In this document: positions 8,991 to 16,656 of the stretch, one piece after another
How the letters are laid out: every line of letters begins with the position of its first letter
How positions within the stretch are numbered: position 1 is the first letter of the stretch
Source: Micromonospora tulbaghiae
GTDB lineage: Bacteria > Actinomycetota > Actinomycetes > Mycobacteriales > Micromonosporaceae
DNA: 64,000 nt
NCBI RefSeq assembly: GCF_900091605.1
Contig: NZ_FMCQ01000002.1
Coordinates: 558,001-622,000, forward strand
Direction: 5' to 3'
The notes under the pieces: generated by a model
What the model saw: only the letters and a program-made list of their open reading frames with translations
Told to the model about the DNA's origin: nothing
The model's database searches: none
Made by a program: the position numbers and the translations under genes

Positions 8991-9019
8991 TTGACACGGG
9001 CGCAACCGTTTGCATTAAT
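8991..9019 (+). promoter_or_regulatory. lacI promoter with an operator in its spacer
   Basis: TTGACA at 8991-8996 is followed after 17 bases by ATTAAT at 9014-9019, a good sigma-70-type arrangement for this GC-rich genome. The spacer contains the palindrome GCAACCGTTTGC at 9002-9013. A repressor bound there would block the promoter, so the regulator probably represses itself and the rightward operon. The start codon at 9064 would leave a leader of roughly 40 bases. Confidence 0.65.
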
Positions 9020-9063
9020 GGGCGGCACCCGTGACCCCCACCACATCGGACGAGGAGCCCGCC

Positions 9064-10110
9064 GTGCCAGCCACCATCCGGGACGTCGCCCGCGCCTCCG
9101 GTGTGCACATCTCCACCGTGTCCCGTACGTTCTCGGCCCCGCACCTGGTCAACCCGGAGACCCGGGTCCGGGTGCTGGCCTGCGCGGAGGACCTCGGTTA
9201 CCGGCCCAACCGGGCCGCCCGGGCCCTCATCACCGGCCGTACGCACAACATCGGCCTGATCGTGGCCGACATCGCCAACCCGTTCTTCCCGCCGCTGATC
9301 AAGGCGGCGGAGGGGCAGGCCCGGCACCGCGACTACCACGTGTTCGTGGCCGACACCAACGAGGATCCGGTCGCCGAGGAGGACCTGGTCCACGCCATGG
9401 CCAAGCAGGTCGACGGCGTGCTGCTGTGCAGCCCTCGGATGAGCAACAGCCTGATCGAGCAGGTCAGCCGCGAGGTCCCGGTGGTGGTGATAAACCGCCA
9501 GGTCGCCGGCCTGCCCTGCGTGATGATGGACGTCGGGCAGGGCGCCCGGGCCGCGATCGAGCATCTGCTCGCGCTCGGTCACCGCCGGATCGCGCTGCTC
9601 GGCGGCCCGCGCGGCTCCTGGACCGCCCGGGAGATGCGCCGCGCCGCGACCGCCGCCGCCCGGGGCGGGGGAGCGGAGCTGACAGTCCTCGGACCCAACC
9701 AGCCCACCGAGACCGGCGGCAGCGCCCTGGCCGAACAGGTACGCCGCAGCGGCGTCACCGCCGTGCTCGCCTACAACGACCTGATGGCGATCGGCCTGAT
9801 CGAAGGGCTGGACGCGCTCGGGTCGCGGGTGCCGCACGACGTGAGCGTCGTCGGTGTCGACGACATCGCGCTGAGCCGGCTCACCCGCCCCAAGTTGACG
9901 ACGGTGGCCACGCCGACCGCGGCCGCCGGCCGGACGGCCGTCGACATGCTGCTGCAACTGGACTCCGACGCGCCGCGCGGCGCCCGGGGCCGGGGCGCGG
10001 CGACCGGCGACCGTCGCACCACCGCACAGGTAATGCTCCAGACCGAACTGGTCGTCCGCGACTCGACCGGGCCCGTCCCCGCGCCCGGCCGGGACGGCAC
10101 CGGAGCCTGA
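9064..10110 (+). CDS. LacI-family transcriptional regulator of the hexuronate locus
   Basis: A protein of 348 residues. The N-terminal LacI helix-turn-helix is clear (TIRDVARASGVHISTVSR, then the hinge VLACAEDLGYRPNRAARAL). A periplasmic-binding-protein-like effector domain follows, with IGLIVADIANPFFP, DGVLLCSPR, AYNDLMAIGLI and the C-terminal VVGVDDIALSRLTRPKLTTVA. It should repress both divergent operons and be released by a sugar or sugar-acid ligand. GTG at 9064 is chosen because GAGGAG lies six bases upstream and the DNA-binding domain then begins at residue 4; an upstream in-frame GTG lies at 9031. A degraded copy of an internal part of this gene occurs at 16663-16782. Confidence 0.92.
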   Translation: MPATIRDVARASGVHISTVSRTFSAPHLVNPETRVRVLACAEDLGYRPNRAARALITGRTHNIGLIVADIANPFFPPLIKAAEGQARHRDYHVFVADTNEDPVAEEDLVHAMAKQVDGVLLCSPRMSNSLIEQVSREVPVVVINRQVAGLPCVMMDVGQGARAAIEHLLALGHRRIALLGGPRGSWTAREMRRAATAAARGGGAELTVLGPNQPTETGGSALAEQVRRSGVTAVLAYNDLMAIGLIEGLDALGSRVPHDVSVVGVDDIALSRLTRPKLTTVATPTAAAGRTAVDMLLQLDSDAPRGARGRGAATGDRRTTAQVMLQTELVVRDSTGPVPAPGRDGTGA

Positions 10111-10207
10111 GCAGGTGGCCCGGGCCCGCACAGCACTGCGGACCCGGGCGGCCCGTGGACGGCCGCCGGTGACGTCGTCGCCTCCCACAGCCGAGGAGTG
10201 AGCGCAG

Positions 10208-11551
10208 ATGCACCCCGCAACGTCCCCCACCGCCGGCGCACCCGCCGGGCGGGATCACCGTACCCCCCTGACCCGACGCCGACTCGTCCGTGGCCTGGCC
10301 GCCGTCGCGCTCGCCGTGCCGCTCGCCCTGGGCGCGGCGGGCTGCGGCGACGACTCCGCCGGCGGCGACGGCGGCCCGGTCAAACTCTCCGTCTTCTGGT
10401 GGGGCGGCGAGGCCCGGGCCAAGCTCACCGAGGACGCCCTGGCCCTCTACACCAAGAAGCACCCCGACGTGACGTTCGAGAAGACCTGGCAGGCCAACCA
10501 GGGCTACTTCGACAAGCTCGCCACGCTGACCGCCGGCGGCAACCCGCCCGACCTGTTCCAGATCGACGACAACTACCTCGCCGAGTACGCCGGCCGCAGC
10601 ACCACGCTCGACCTGGGCAGCTACCGCGACTCCGGCAAGCTCGACGTGTCGAAGTTCCCCAAGAGCCTGCTGGAGTACGGCGTGGTGGACGGCAAGCTCG
10701 CCGGGGTGGCCGCCGGGGAGAACACCCAGGGGCTCGTCTACAACAAGACGCTGCTGCAGAAGAACGGGCTGCCCGAGCCGACCACCGGGATGAGCTGGGA
10801 GGAACACATCGCCTGGGCCGAGCAGGTGGCGAAGAAGACGAAGGTGCCCGGCACCCAGGACCCGAGCGCCGACTACAAGGCGCTCTGGGTGTGGCTGCGC
10901 CAGCAGGGCAAGGACCTGTACAAGGGCAAGGAGCTCGGCTTCACCACCGAGGACGTGACGAAGTGGTTCGAGCTGTGGAAGGACGCGCGGGACGCCGGCG
11001 CCACCCCGACGCCGGATGTCATCCACGAGGGCAACTCCAGCGACATCACCAAGCAGCTCGTGGTCACCGGCAAATCGGCCACCTCCTGGGTCTGGGTCAA
11101 CCAGATGCCGGACCTGAAGAAGAACACCAAGGACGAGCTGGGCGTGGTCGCGTACCCGGGTGACCCGAGCGCGCAGTGGGCGCGCGCCTCGATGTACTGG
11201 TCGGTGTTCAAGGGCAGCAAGCACAAGGACGTCGCCGTCGATGTGATCAACTTCCTGAACAACGACCCGGAGGCGGTGGCGCTGCTCGGCACCGACCGCG
11301 GTCTGCCGTCGAACATGGATCTCCGAGCCAAGGTCAGCGAGACCGCCACCGACCCGGCCATGAAGCAGTCCATCCAGGTCGAGTCCGACCTGGCGCAGAA
11401 GTTCGGCGCCTCGCCCCAGGTGCCGATCAAGGGGCACAGCAAGGTCAAGTCCGAGCTGGTCAAGGCCGCCGAGAACGCCCAGTACGGCCGCGCCACCCCG
11501 GCCCAGGCAGCCGAGCAGTTCGTCACCGCCTGCAAAGCCGCGATCGCCTGA
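10208..11551 (+). CDS. carbohydrate ABC transporter substrate-binding lipoprotein
   Basis: A protein of 447 residues. The N-terminus has TRRRLVRGL followed by a hydrophobic stretch and GAAGC, a lipoprotein signal with a possible twin-arginine motif and lipidated Cys at about residue 46. The mature part is a family 1 solute-binding protein: LSVFWWGGEARAKL, a DLFQIDDNYLAEYA segment and VAYPGDPS. It should bind a sugar or oligo-uronide outside the membrane and deliver it to the two permeases that follow. GGAG precedes the ATG. The nucleotide-binding ATPase is absent, as is common for this class in actinomycetes, where a shared MsiK-type ATPase serves. A close paralogue lies at 16657-18063. Confidence 0.92.
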   Translation: MHPATSPTAGAPAGRDHRTPLTRRRLVRGLAAVALAVPLALGAAGCGDDSAGGDGGPVKLSVFWWGGEARAKLTEDALALYTKKHPDVTFEKTWQANQGYFDKLATLTAGGNPPDLFQIDDNYLAEYAGRSTTLDLGSYRDSGKLDVSKFPKSLLEYGVVDGKLAGVAAGENTQGLVYNKTLLQKNGLPEPTTGMSWEEHIAWAEQVAKKTKVPGTQDPSADYKALWVWLRQQGKDLYKGKELGFTTEDVTKWFELWKDARDAGATPTPDVIHEGNSSDITKQLVVTGKSATSWVWVNQMPDLKKNTKDELGVVAYPGDPSAQWARASMYWSVFKGSKHKDVAVDVINFLNNDPEAVALLGTDRGLPSNMDLRAKVSETATDPAMKQSIQVESDLAQKFGASPQVPIKGHSKVKSELVKAAENAQYGRATPAQAAEQFVTACKAAIA

Positions 11552-11571
11552 CCCACGAAAGGACCGGTCCC

Positions 11572-12552
11572 GTGGCTCTCACCACGGCGCCCGGCCGGAC
11601 CCCGCGCACCGGACCGGCCGGCCCCCGCCCCACGCGGCGCGGGGCCGGCCGGGCCCGGCTCGGCGAGGGTCTGGCGGGGTACGTCTTCCTCTCGCCCTGG
11701 CTCATCGGACTGATGGGCGTCACGGCGATCCCGATGCTGCTGTCGCTCTGGCTGAGCTTCACCGACTACGACATCCTCACGCCGCTGTCCGAGGTGCGGT
11801 GGGTGGGGCTGGCCAACTACGAGCGGATGTTCACCGCCGACCCGTCGTACTGGCACGCGGTCCGGGTCACGCTGACGTTCGCGCTGATCGCCGTACCGCT
11901 GAAGCTGGCCGCCGCGCTCGGAGTGGCGCTGCTGCTCAACCGGGCCTGGCGCGGAGTCGGGCTGTTCCGCAGCCTTTTCTATCTGCCGTCGCTGCTCGGC
12001 GGCAGCGTCGCGCTGGCGATCGTCTGGGTCAACATGTTCAACCGGGACGGCGCGTTCAACTCGTTCCTCGCCCTGTTCGGCGTCGAGGGGCTGCCCTGGG
12101 TCAGCGACCCGGACTGGGCGCTGGAGACACTGATGGTGCTGGCGATCTGGCAGTTCGGCGCGCCCATGGTGATCTTCCTGGCCGGGCTCAAGCAGGTGCC
12201 CACCGAGCTGTACGAGGCGGCGGCGGTGGACGGCGCCGGGGCGTGGCGGCGCTTCCGCGCGGTCACCCTTCCCATGCTCTCCCCGGTGATCTTCTTCAAC
12301 CTGGTGCTGGAGACCATCAACGGCTTCCAGGGCTTCACCGCGGCGTTCGTGCTCAGCAACGGCACCGGCGGCCCGGTCGACTCCACCCTCATGTACACGC
12401 TGAAGCTCTACATCTCCGGCTTCACCGACCTGGAGATGGGCTACGCGTCGGCGATGGCGTGGGTGTTCCTGGTGGCGATCGGCGTGGTCACCGCCGTCTT
12501 TTTCAGCACCGGCCGGTTCTGGGTGCACTACTCGGACGGAGACGACTCATGA
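11572..12552 (+). CDS. carbohydrate ABC transporter permease (MalF-like)
   Basis: A protein of 326 residues with six predicted membrane segments, the first at about residues 35-60 (YVFLSPWLIGLMGVTAIPML). The EAA loop for contact with the ATPase is visible as YEAAAVDGAGAWRRFRAVTLPML. GTG at 11572 follows GAAAGGACC; in-frame sequence upstream belongs to the binding-protein region and is not part of this gene. It pairs with the next permease through an ATGA overlap. Together with the binding protein it forms the importer of the locus. Confidence 0.93.
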   Translation: MALTTAPGRTPRTGPAGPRPTRRGAGRARLGEGLAGYVFLSPWLIGLMGVTAIPMLLSLWLSFTDYDILTPLSEVRWVGLANYERMFTADPSYWHAVRVTLTFALIAVPLKLAAALGVALLLNRAWRGVGLFRSLFYLPSLLGGSVALAIVWVNMFNRDGAFNSFLALFGVEGLPWVSDPDWALETLMVLAIWQFGAPMVIFLAGLKQVPTELYEAAAVDGAGAWRRFRAVTLPMLSPVIFFNLVLETINGFQGFTAAFVLSNGTGGPVDSTLMYTLKLYISGFTDLEMGYASAMAWVFLVAIGVVTAVFFSTGRFWVHYSDGDDS

Positions 12553-13418
12553 CGGCGCTTCCTGTCGCCCGCCGCCGGCCGGGCGGCGGCCGGAACGTCC
12601 TGCGGCTCGTCGTGCTCGTGGCGATCGTCGCGGTGGTGCTCTACCCGCTGTTCTGGATGCTCGGCACCTCGGTCAAGTCGCAGGCCGAGATCGCCAACAA
12701 CGTCGGCCTGCTGCCGGAACGGTTCACCCCCGGCAACTACCTCGACGGCTGGACCAACTTCGACATCAGCTTCGGCCGGTTCTTCCTCAACAGCGCGCTG
12801 GTCAGCGGGCTCACCGTCGTCGGCAACGCGCTGTCCTGCCTGCTCGCCGCGTACGCCCTGGGCCGGCTGCGGTTCCGGCTGCGCAAGCTCTGGTTCGCCG
12901 TCATGATCGGCACGCTGCTGCTACCCGGGCACGTGCTGATCGTGCCGCAGTACATCCTGTTCCGCAGCCTCGGCCTGGTCGGCGGCGACTGGCCGTACCT
13001 GCCGCTGCTGGTGCCGCAGTTCCTGGCCACCGAGGCGTTCTTCGTCTTCCTCATGGTGCAGTTCATGCGCGGCATCCCACGCGAGCTGGACGAGGCGGCC
13101 ACCATCGACGGCGCGTCCCCGTACGGCGTGTTCCGGCACGTCATCCTGCCGCTGAGCCGCCCGGCGCTGGTCACCACGGCGATCTTCTCGTTCATCTGGA
13201 CCTGGAACGACTTCTTCCGGCAGCTGGTGTTCCTGTCCAGCCTGGAGGACTACACCGTCCCGGTGGCGCTGACCCTGTTCATCGACTCGACCAGCCAGAG
13301 CGCCGTCGGCCCGATGTTCGCCATGTCGGTGCTGTCCCTGCTGCCGGTGTTCCTGTTCTTCCTGGCCTTCCAGCGGATGCTCGTCGAGGGCATCAACACC
13401 AGCGGGCTGAAGGGATGA
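12549..13418 (+). CDS. carbohydrate ABC transporter permease (MalG-like)
   Basis: A protein of 289 residues with six membrane helices and the EAA-loop signature LDEAATIDGASPYGVFRHVILPL. The N-terminal segment VLYPLFWMLGTSVKS is typical of MalG-type permeases. ATG overlaps the preceding stop. The C-terminus ends in GLKG, a common ending in this family. It forms the membrane channel with the preceding permease. Confidence 0.94.
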   Translation: MTALPVARRRPGGGRNVLRLVVLVAIVAVVLYPLFWMLGTSVKSQAEIANNVGLLPERFTPGNYLDGWTNFDISFGRFFLNSALVSGLTVVGNALSCLLAAYALGRLRFRLRKLWFAVMIGTLLLPGHVLIVPQYILFRSLGLVGGDWPYLPLLVPQFLATEAFFVFLMVQFMRGIPRELDEAATIDGASPYGVFRHVILPLSRPALVTTAIFSFIWTWNDFFRQLVFLSSLEDYTVPVALTLFIDSTSQSAVGPMFAMSVLSLLPVFLFFLAFQRMLVEGINTSGLKG

Positions 13419-14047
13419 CCGCCGTGTCCGCCTCCACCGACGCCGTACCCGCCCACCCCGTGCCGGCCCGTGCCGACTGGCGGGACACGCTGCGCGAGGC
13501 GACCGACCTGGCGCTGCTCGGCTTCGCCGTGGCGCTCGCCGCGCTGCCGGTGCTCACGCTCGCCCCGGCGCTCGCCACCGCCAGCGCCGCACTGCACGAC
13601 CGGTCGATCAGCGGTTCCTGGCCCGAGGCCCGGACCAGCCTGCGTCGGTTCGGCCGCGCGCTGCCCGCCGGGCTCGCGGTCAGCGCCGTCGCGCTGGCCG
13701 CCGCCGCGCTGCTCGCCGCCGACCTGGTCGCGCTCGCCACCGGCCGGGTGCCCGGCGGCGGGCCCGCGCTCGCGTTCACCGCCGTCGTGGTGGCGGTCCT
13801 GCTCGGGTACGCGGGCCTGGTCGCCGTCGCCGTCGGGCGCACCGGCGGCCGCGGGTGGCGGGTGGCGGCCCGGCGAGTCGCGCGTTCCTGCCCGGAGCGG
13901 CCCGGTGTGTGGGCCGCCGCCTCCGGCATCTGCGCGCTGGCAGTGCTGCTGGGCGTGCTGGTCACGCCGGTCGCGGTGCCGATCCTCGGCGGGTACGCCC
14001 TCGCCGCGCTGCACGCGCTGGACGCCCGCCGCCCGGTCCCGTCGTGA
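13415..14047 (+). CDS. YesL/DUF624-like membrane protein
   Basis: A protein of 210 residues with about five hydrophobic segments separated by short basic loops. The stretch LALLGFAVALAALPVLTLAPALATASAAL near residue 35 is of the kind seen at the start of YesL (DUF624) proteins, which are often encoded with importers of rhamnogalacturonan or other plant-polymer sugars. Function is not established for the family. It overlaps the preceding permease and the following gene by four bases each, so it is translated as part of the same operon. Confidence 0.7.
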   Translation: MTAVSASTDAVPAHPVPARADWRDTLREATDLALLGFAVALAALPVLTLAPALATASAALHDRSISGSWPEARTSLRRFGRALPAGLAVSAVALAAAALLAADLVALATGRVPGGGPALAFTAVVVAVLLGYAGLVAVAVGRTGGRGWRVAARRVARSCPERPGVWAAASGICALAVLLGVLVTPVAVPILGGYALAALHALDARRPVPS

Positions 14048-15024
14048 CCGCCGAACCCCGTTCCGCCGCTGCCGGGTCGCTTGACGCCGGGGCCGAGTCG
14101 CGCCTTGCCGGGGGCAACGCGGAGTCACCTCTTGGCGGAGCCGATGCCGCGTCGCGGCTTGCCGGCACCGACGCCGAGCCGCGGCTCGGCGTGGGTGGCG
14201 CCGAGGTGGCCCGGTACCTGGTCAGCCCCGACCTCGACCCGCGTCATGGACCTCGGCCCTACCTGCATCCGGTGCGGACCCGGGCCGGCACCCCGGTCAC
14301 CGACGCGCTCCCGGCCGACCACGTCTGGCACCTCGGCGCGTCACTGGCCGTGCAGGACGTGAACGGGGTCAACCTGTGGGGCGGCCGGACGTACGTGCGC
14401 GGCACCGGCTACACCTGGCGCGACGACCACGGCGTGATCGCGCACACCGGCTGGCGGGAGCGGGCCGCCGACCGGCTCGACCACGACCTTGAGTGGCGGG
14501 ACCGGCACGGCCGGGTGCTGCTGCGCGAGCACCGGCGGATCACCGCCACCCCGGCCGGGGAGGACGCCTGGTGGCTGGACCTGTCGGCGACGCTCACCGC
14601 CGCCACCGGTGCGGACGTGCACCTGGGCAGCCCGGCCACGAACGGCCGCCCGGGCGGCGCCGGGTACGGCGGCTTCTTCTGGCGGGCGGCGGCCGACGGG
14701 GAACCGCTGGTGCGCACCGCCGAGGCGGAAGGCGAGGAGGCGGTGAACGGGTCGACCGCGCCCTGGCTCGCTCTGTCCGCCTCAGCGCCCGGTGGCGGCG
14801 CGTACACGCTGGTGTTCACCGGTCTCGGGCCGGGCGACAGGTGGTTCGTGCGCACCGCGATGTACCCGGGCGTCTGCGCCGCGTACGCGTTCGATCGCCC
14901 GGCGGTGGTCGCGGCCGGGCGGCCCCGGCACAACCGGCACCGGGTGCTCGTCGTCGACGGCCACCTCGACCCGGCCGACATCGCGGCCCGAGTCGAGGGG
15001 GTGGCCCGTGAGCGCGCGGAGTGA
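14044..15024 (+). CDS. PmoA-like (DUF6807) sugar-catabolism associated protein
   Basis: A protein of 326 residues. After an irregular N-terminus, the sequence ARYLVSPDLDPRHGPRPYLHPVRTRAGTPVT, then DHVWHLGASLAVQDVNGVNLWGGRTYV and GHVHLG-like elements, matches the so-called methane oxygenase PmoA or DUF6807 family, which usually occurs in carbohydrate operons and is not a methane monooxygenase. Its biochemical role is unknown. Residues 10-50 carry three imperfect repeats of the form RLAG..AE.., a low-complexity insertion absent from the conserved core. The last five codons and stop lie inside the 63-bp repeat at 15008-15070. Confidence 0.7.
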   Translation: MTAEPRSAAAGSLDAGAESRLAGGNAESPLGGADAASRLAGTDAEPRLGVGGAEVARYLVSPDLDPRHGPRPYLHPVRTRAGTPVTDALPADHVWHLGASLAVQDVNGVNLWGGRTYVRGTGYTWRDDHGVIAHTGWRERAADRLDHDLEWRDRHGRVLLREHRRITATPAGEDAWWLDLSATLTAATGADVHLGSPATNGRPGGAGYGGFFWRAAADGEPLVRTAEAEGEEAVNGSTAPWLALSASAPGGGAYTLVFTGLGPGDRWFVRTAMYPGVCAAYAFDRPAVVAAGRPRHNRHRVLVVDGHLDPADIAARVEGVARERAE

Positions 15025-15070
15025 GCCGGTGTTGCGAGCCCTGCGGTCGCGGACGAGGGTGATGCCGTGA
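15008..15070 (+). repeat. 63-bp intercistronic repeat carrying a 20-codon mini-ORF, copy 1
   Basis: This segment matches 60310-60372 over its whole length at roughly four bases in five. It reads as a 20-codon frame starting at GTG 15008 and ending in TGA 15068-15070, which overlaps the GTG start of the KDG kinase gene by two bases. The preceding PmoA-like gene ends inside the repeat in another frame at 15024. In both copies the peptide keeps the pattern S-A-R-S-E-P-x-L-R-A-x-x-S-R-T-R-x-x-P. See the findings. Confidence 0.85.
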
Positions 15071-16038
15071 GTCCGGAGGTGGTCTGCGTGGGCGAGACGA
15101 TGGTGATGCTCGCCCCTGACGACGGCGGGTCGCTGGAGCACGCGGCGCGGCTGACGGTCGGCGTGGGCGGCGCGGAGTCCAACGTGGCGGCCGGGCTGGC
15201 CCGGCTCGGACACCGCGCGGCGTGGGTCAGCCGCGTCGGCGACGACCCGTTCGGGCGGCGGGTGGTGGCCGAGGTCGCCGCCGCTGGCGTGGACGTCAGC
15301 CTGGTCACCGTGGATCCGGACGCGCCGACCGGGCTCTACCTGAAGGATCCGGGGCCGGGCGGCACCCGCGTGCACTACCACCGCGCCGGGTCGGCCGCGA
15401 GCCGTCTCGGCGCCGCCGACCTCGCGCGTACCGGGCTGGCCGGGGCACGCCTGCTGCACCTGTCCGGCATCACCGCCGCGCTCTCCGGCGCCTGCCGTGA
15501 CCTGCTCGTATCAGCGCTGGACGGGCGGGCGCTGCCCGGCGCCCGGGTCAGCTTCGACGTGAACCACCGCCCGGCGCTCTGGCCCGCCGACCGGGCCGGC
15601 CCGGTCCTGCGTGACCTGGCCGACCGCGCCGACGTGGTGCTGGTCGGGCTGGACGAGGCGGCGGTGCTCTGGTCGGCGGACGATCCGGCCGCCGTTCGTG
15701 CGCTGCTGCCCGGCCCGGAGCTGGTGGTGGTCAAGGACGGTTCGGTCGGCGCGACGGCGCTGCCGCGTACCGGGCCGGCGGTGTTCGTGCCGGCGTTGCC
15801 GGTGGACGTGGTGGAGCCGGTCGGCGCGGGGGACGCGTTCGCTGCCGGGTTCCTCTCCGGGCTGCTTCGCGGCCTCGACCTGCGAGCCTGCCTGCGGCTG
15901 GGGCACCTGACCGCCGCGCCGGTGCTGGCCGTGCCGGGCGACACCGCCCCGCCGCCGGATTCGGAGACGATCGCCCGGGCGCTGGCGTTGCCGGAGACGA
16001 TGTGGACCGCGCAGGTCAGGGGAGGGAGCGGGAGATGA
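15067..16038 (+). CDS. kdgK: 2-keto-3-deoxygluconate kinase, PfkB family
   Basis: A protein of 323 residues of the ribokinase/PfkB family. The N-terminal VCVGETMVML, GGAESNVAAGLARLG (first PfkB signature) and C-terminal DVVEPVGAGDAFAAGFLSGLL (second signature with catalytic Asp) are all present. SFDVNHRPALW is the segment typical of KDG kinases. It phosphorylates 2-keto-3-deoxygluconate to KDPG, the step between the dehydratase and the aldolase encoded next. GTG at 15067 overlaps the stop of the mini-ORF in the repeat, so its translation may depend on ribosomes crossing the repeat. ATGA overlap with the aldolase gene. Confidence 0.88.
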   Translation: MSPEVVCVGETMVMLAPDDGGSLEHAARLTVGVGGAESNVAAGLARLGHRAAWVSRVGDDPFGRRVVAEVAAAGVDVSLVTVDPDAPTGLYLKDPGPGGTRVHYHRAGSAASRLGAADLARTGLAGARLLHLSGITAALSGACRDLLVSALDGRALPGARVSFDVNHRPALWPADRAGPVLRDLADRADVVLVGLDEAAVLWSADDPAAVRALLPGPELVVVKDGSVGATALPRTGPAVFVPALPVDVVEPVGAGDAFAAGFLSGLLRGLDLRACLRLGHLTAAPVLAVPGDTAPPPDSETIARALALPETMWTAQVRGGSGR

Positions 16039-16649
16039 GCGGACACGACTTCGAGGCCCTGTTCGGCGACGCGCGGGTGATGGTGATCCTGCGCGACCTG
16101 CCGCCCGGTGAGACCGTCCGGCTGGCGGAGCTGGCCTGGGATCTCGGCATAGACGTGGTGGAGGTGCCCATCCGTACCCCGGAAGCGGTGCCGGCGCTGC
16201 GCGCCGCCGTGACGGCCGGACGGCGGCGGGACCGGATCGTGGGCGCGGGCACGGTGCGTACCCCGGAGCAGGTCGGTCAGGCGGCGGCCGCCGGGGCGGC
16301 GTTCACCGTGGCGCCGGGCCTGGATTTGGCGGTGGCCGACGCGGCCGCCGGTCTCGGCGTGCCGCATCTGCCCGGCGTGGCCACCCCGACCGAGGCGCAG
16401 CGGGCACTCGGCCACGGCCTGGTGTGGCTCAAGGCGTTCCCGGCGGTCAGCCTCGGCCCGGCGTGGTTCCGCGCGGTCGCCGGGCCGCTGCCGGAGGCGC
16501 GGTTCGTGGCCACCGGCGGCGTCGACGCCGGGAACGCGGCCGACTTCCTCGCGGCCGGGGCGCGCGTGGTGGCGGTCGGGTCGGCGCTCACCGACCCGGC
16601 GCAGCTGCCGCGCCTGGCCACGCTCGCCGCAGGCGGCGCGGTCACCTGA
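16035..16649 (+). CDS. eda: KDPG aldolase
   Basis: A protein of 204 residues, the size of class I KDPG/KHG aldolases. VVEVPIRTPEA carries the conserved glutamate, IVGAGTVRTPEQ follows, and HGLVWLKAFPA contains the Schiff-base lysine. FVATGGVDAGNAADFLAAGA is the phosphate-binding region. It cleaves KDPG to pyruvate and glyceraldehyde 3-phosphate, the last step of the local pathway. ATG overlaps the kinase stop. The lacI remnant begins 14 bases after the stop. Confidence 0.93.
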   Translation: MSGHDFEALFGDARVMVILRDLPPGETVRLAELAWDLGIDVVEVPIRTPEAVPALRAAVTAGRRRDRIVGAGTVRTPEQVGQAAAAGAAFTVAPGLDLAVADAAAGLGVPHLPGVATPTEAQRALGHGLVWLKAFPAVSLGPAWFRAVAGPLPEARFVATGGVDAGNAADFLAAGARVVAVGSALTDPAQLPRLATLAAGGAVT

Positions 16650-16656
16650 CCGCCGC

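Noticed and set aside
14044..15024. Methane monooxygenase subunit
   Set aside because: The PmoA name of this family is historical; no membrane helices or copper ligands are seen and the context is sugar catabolism.
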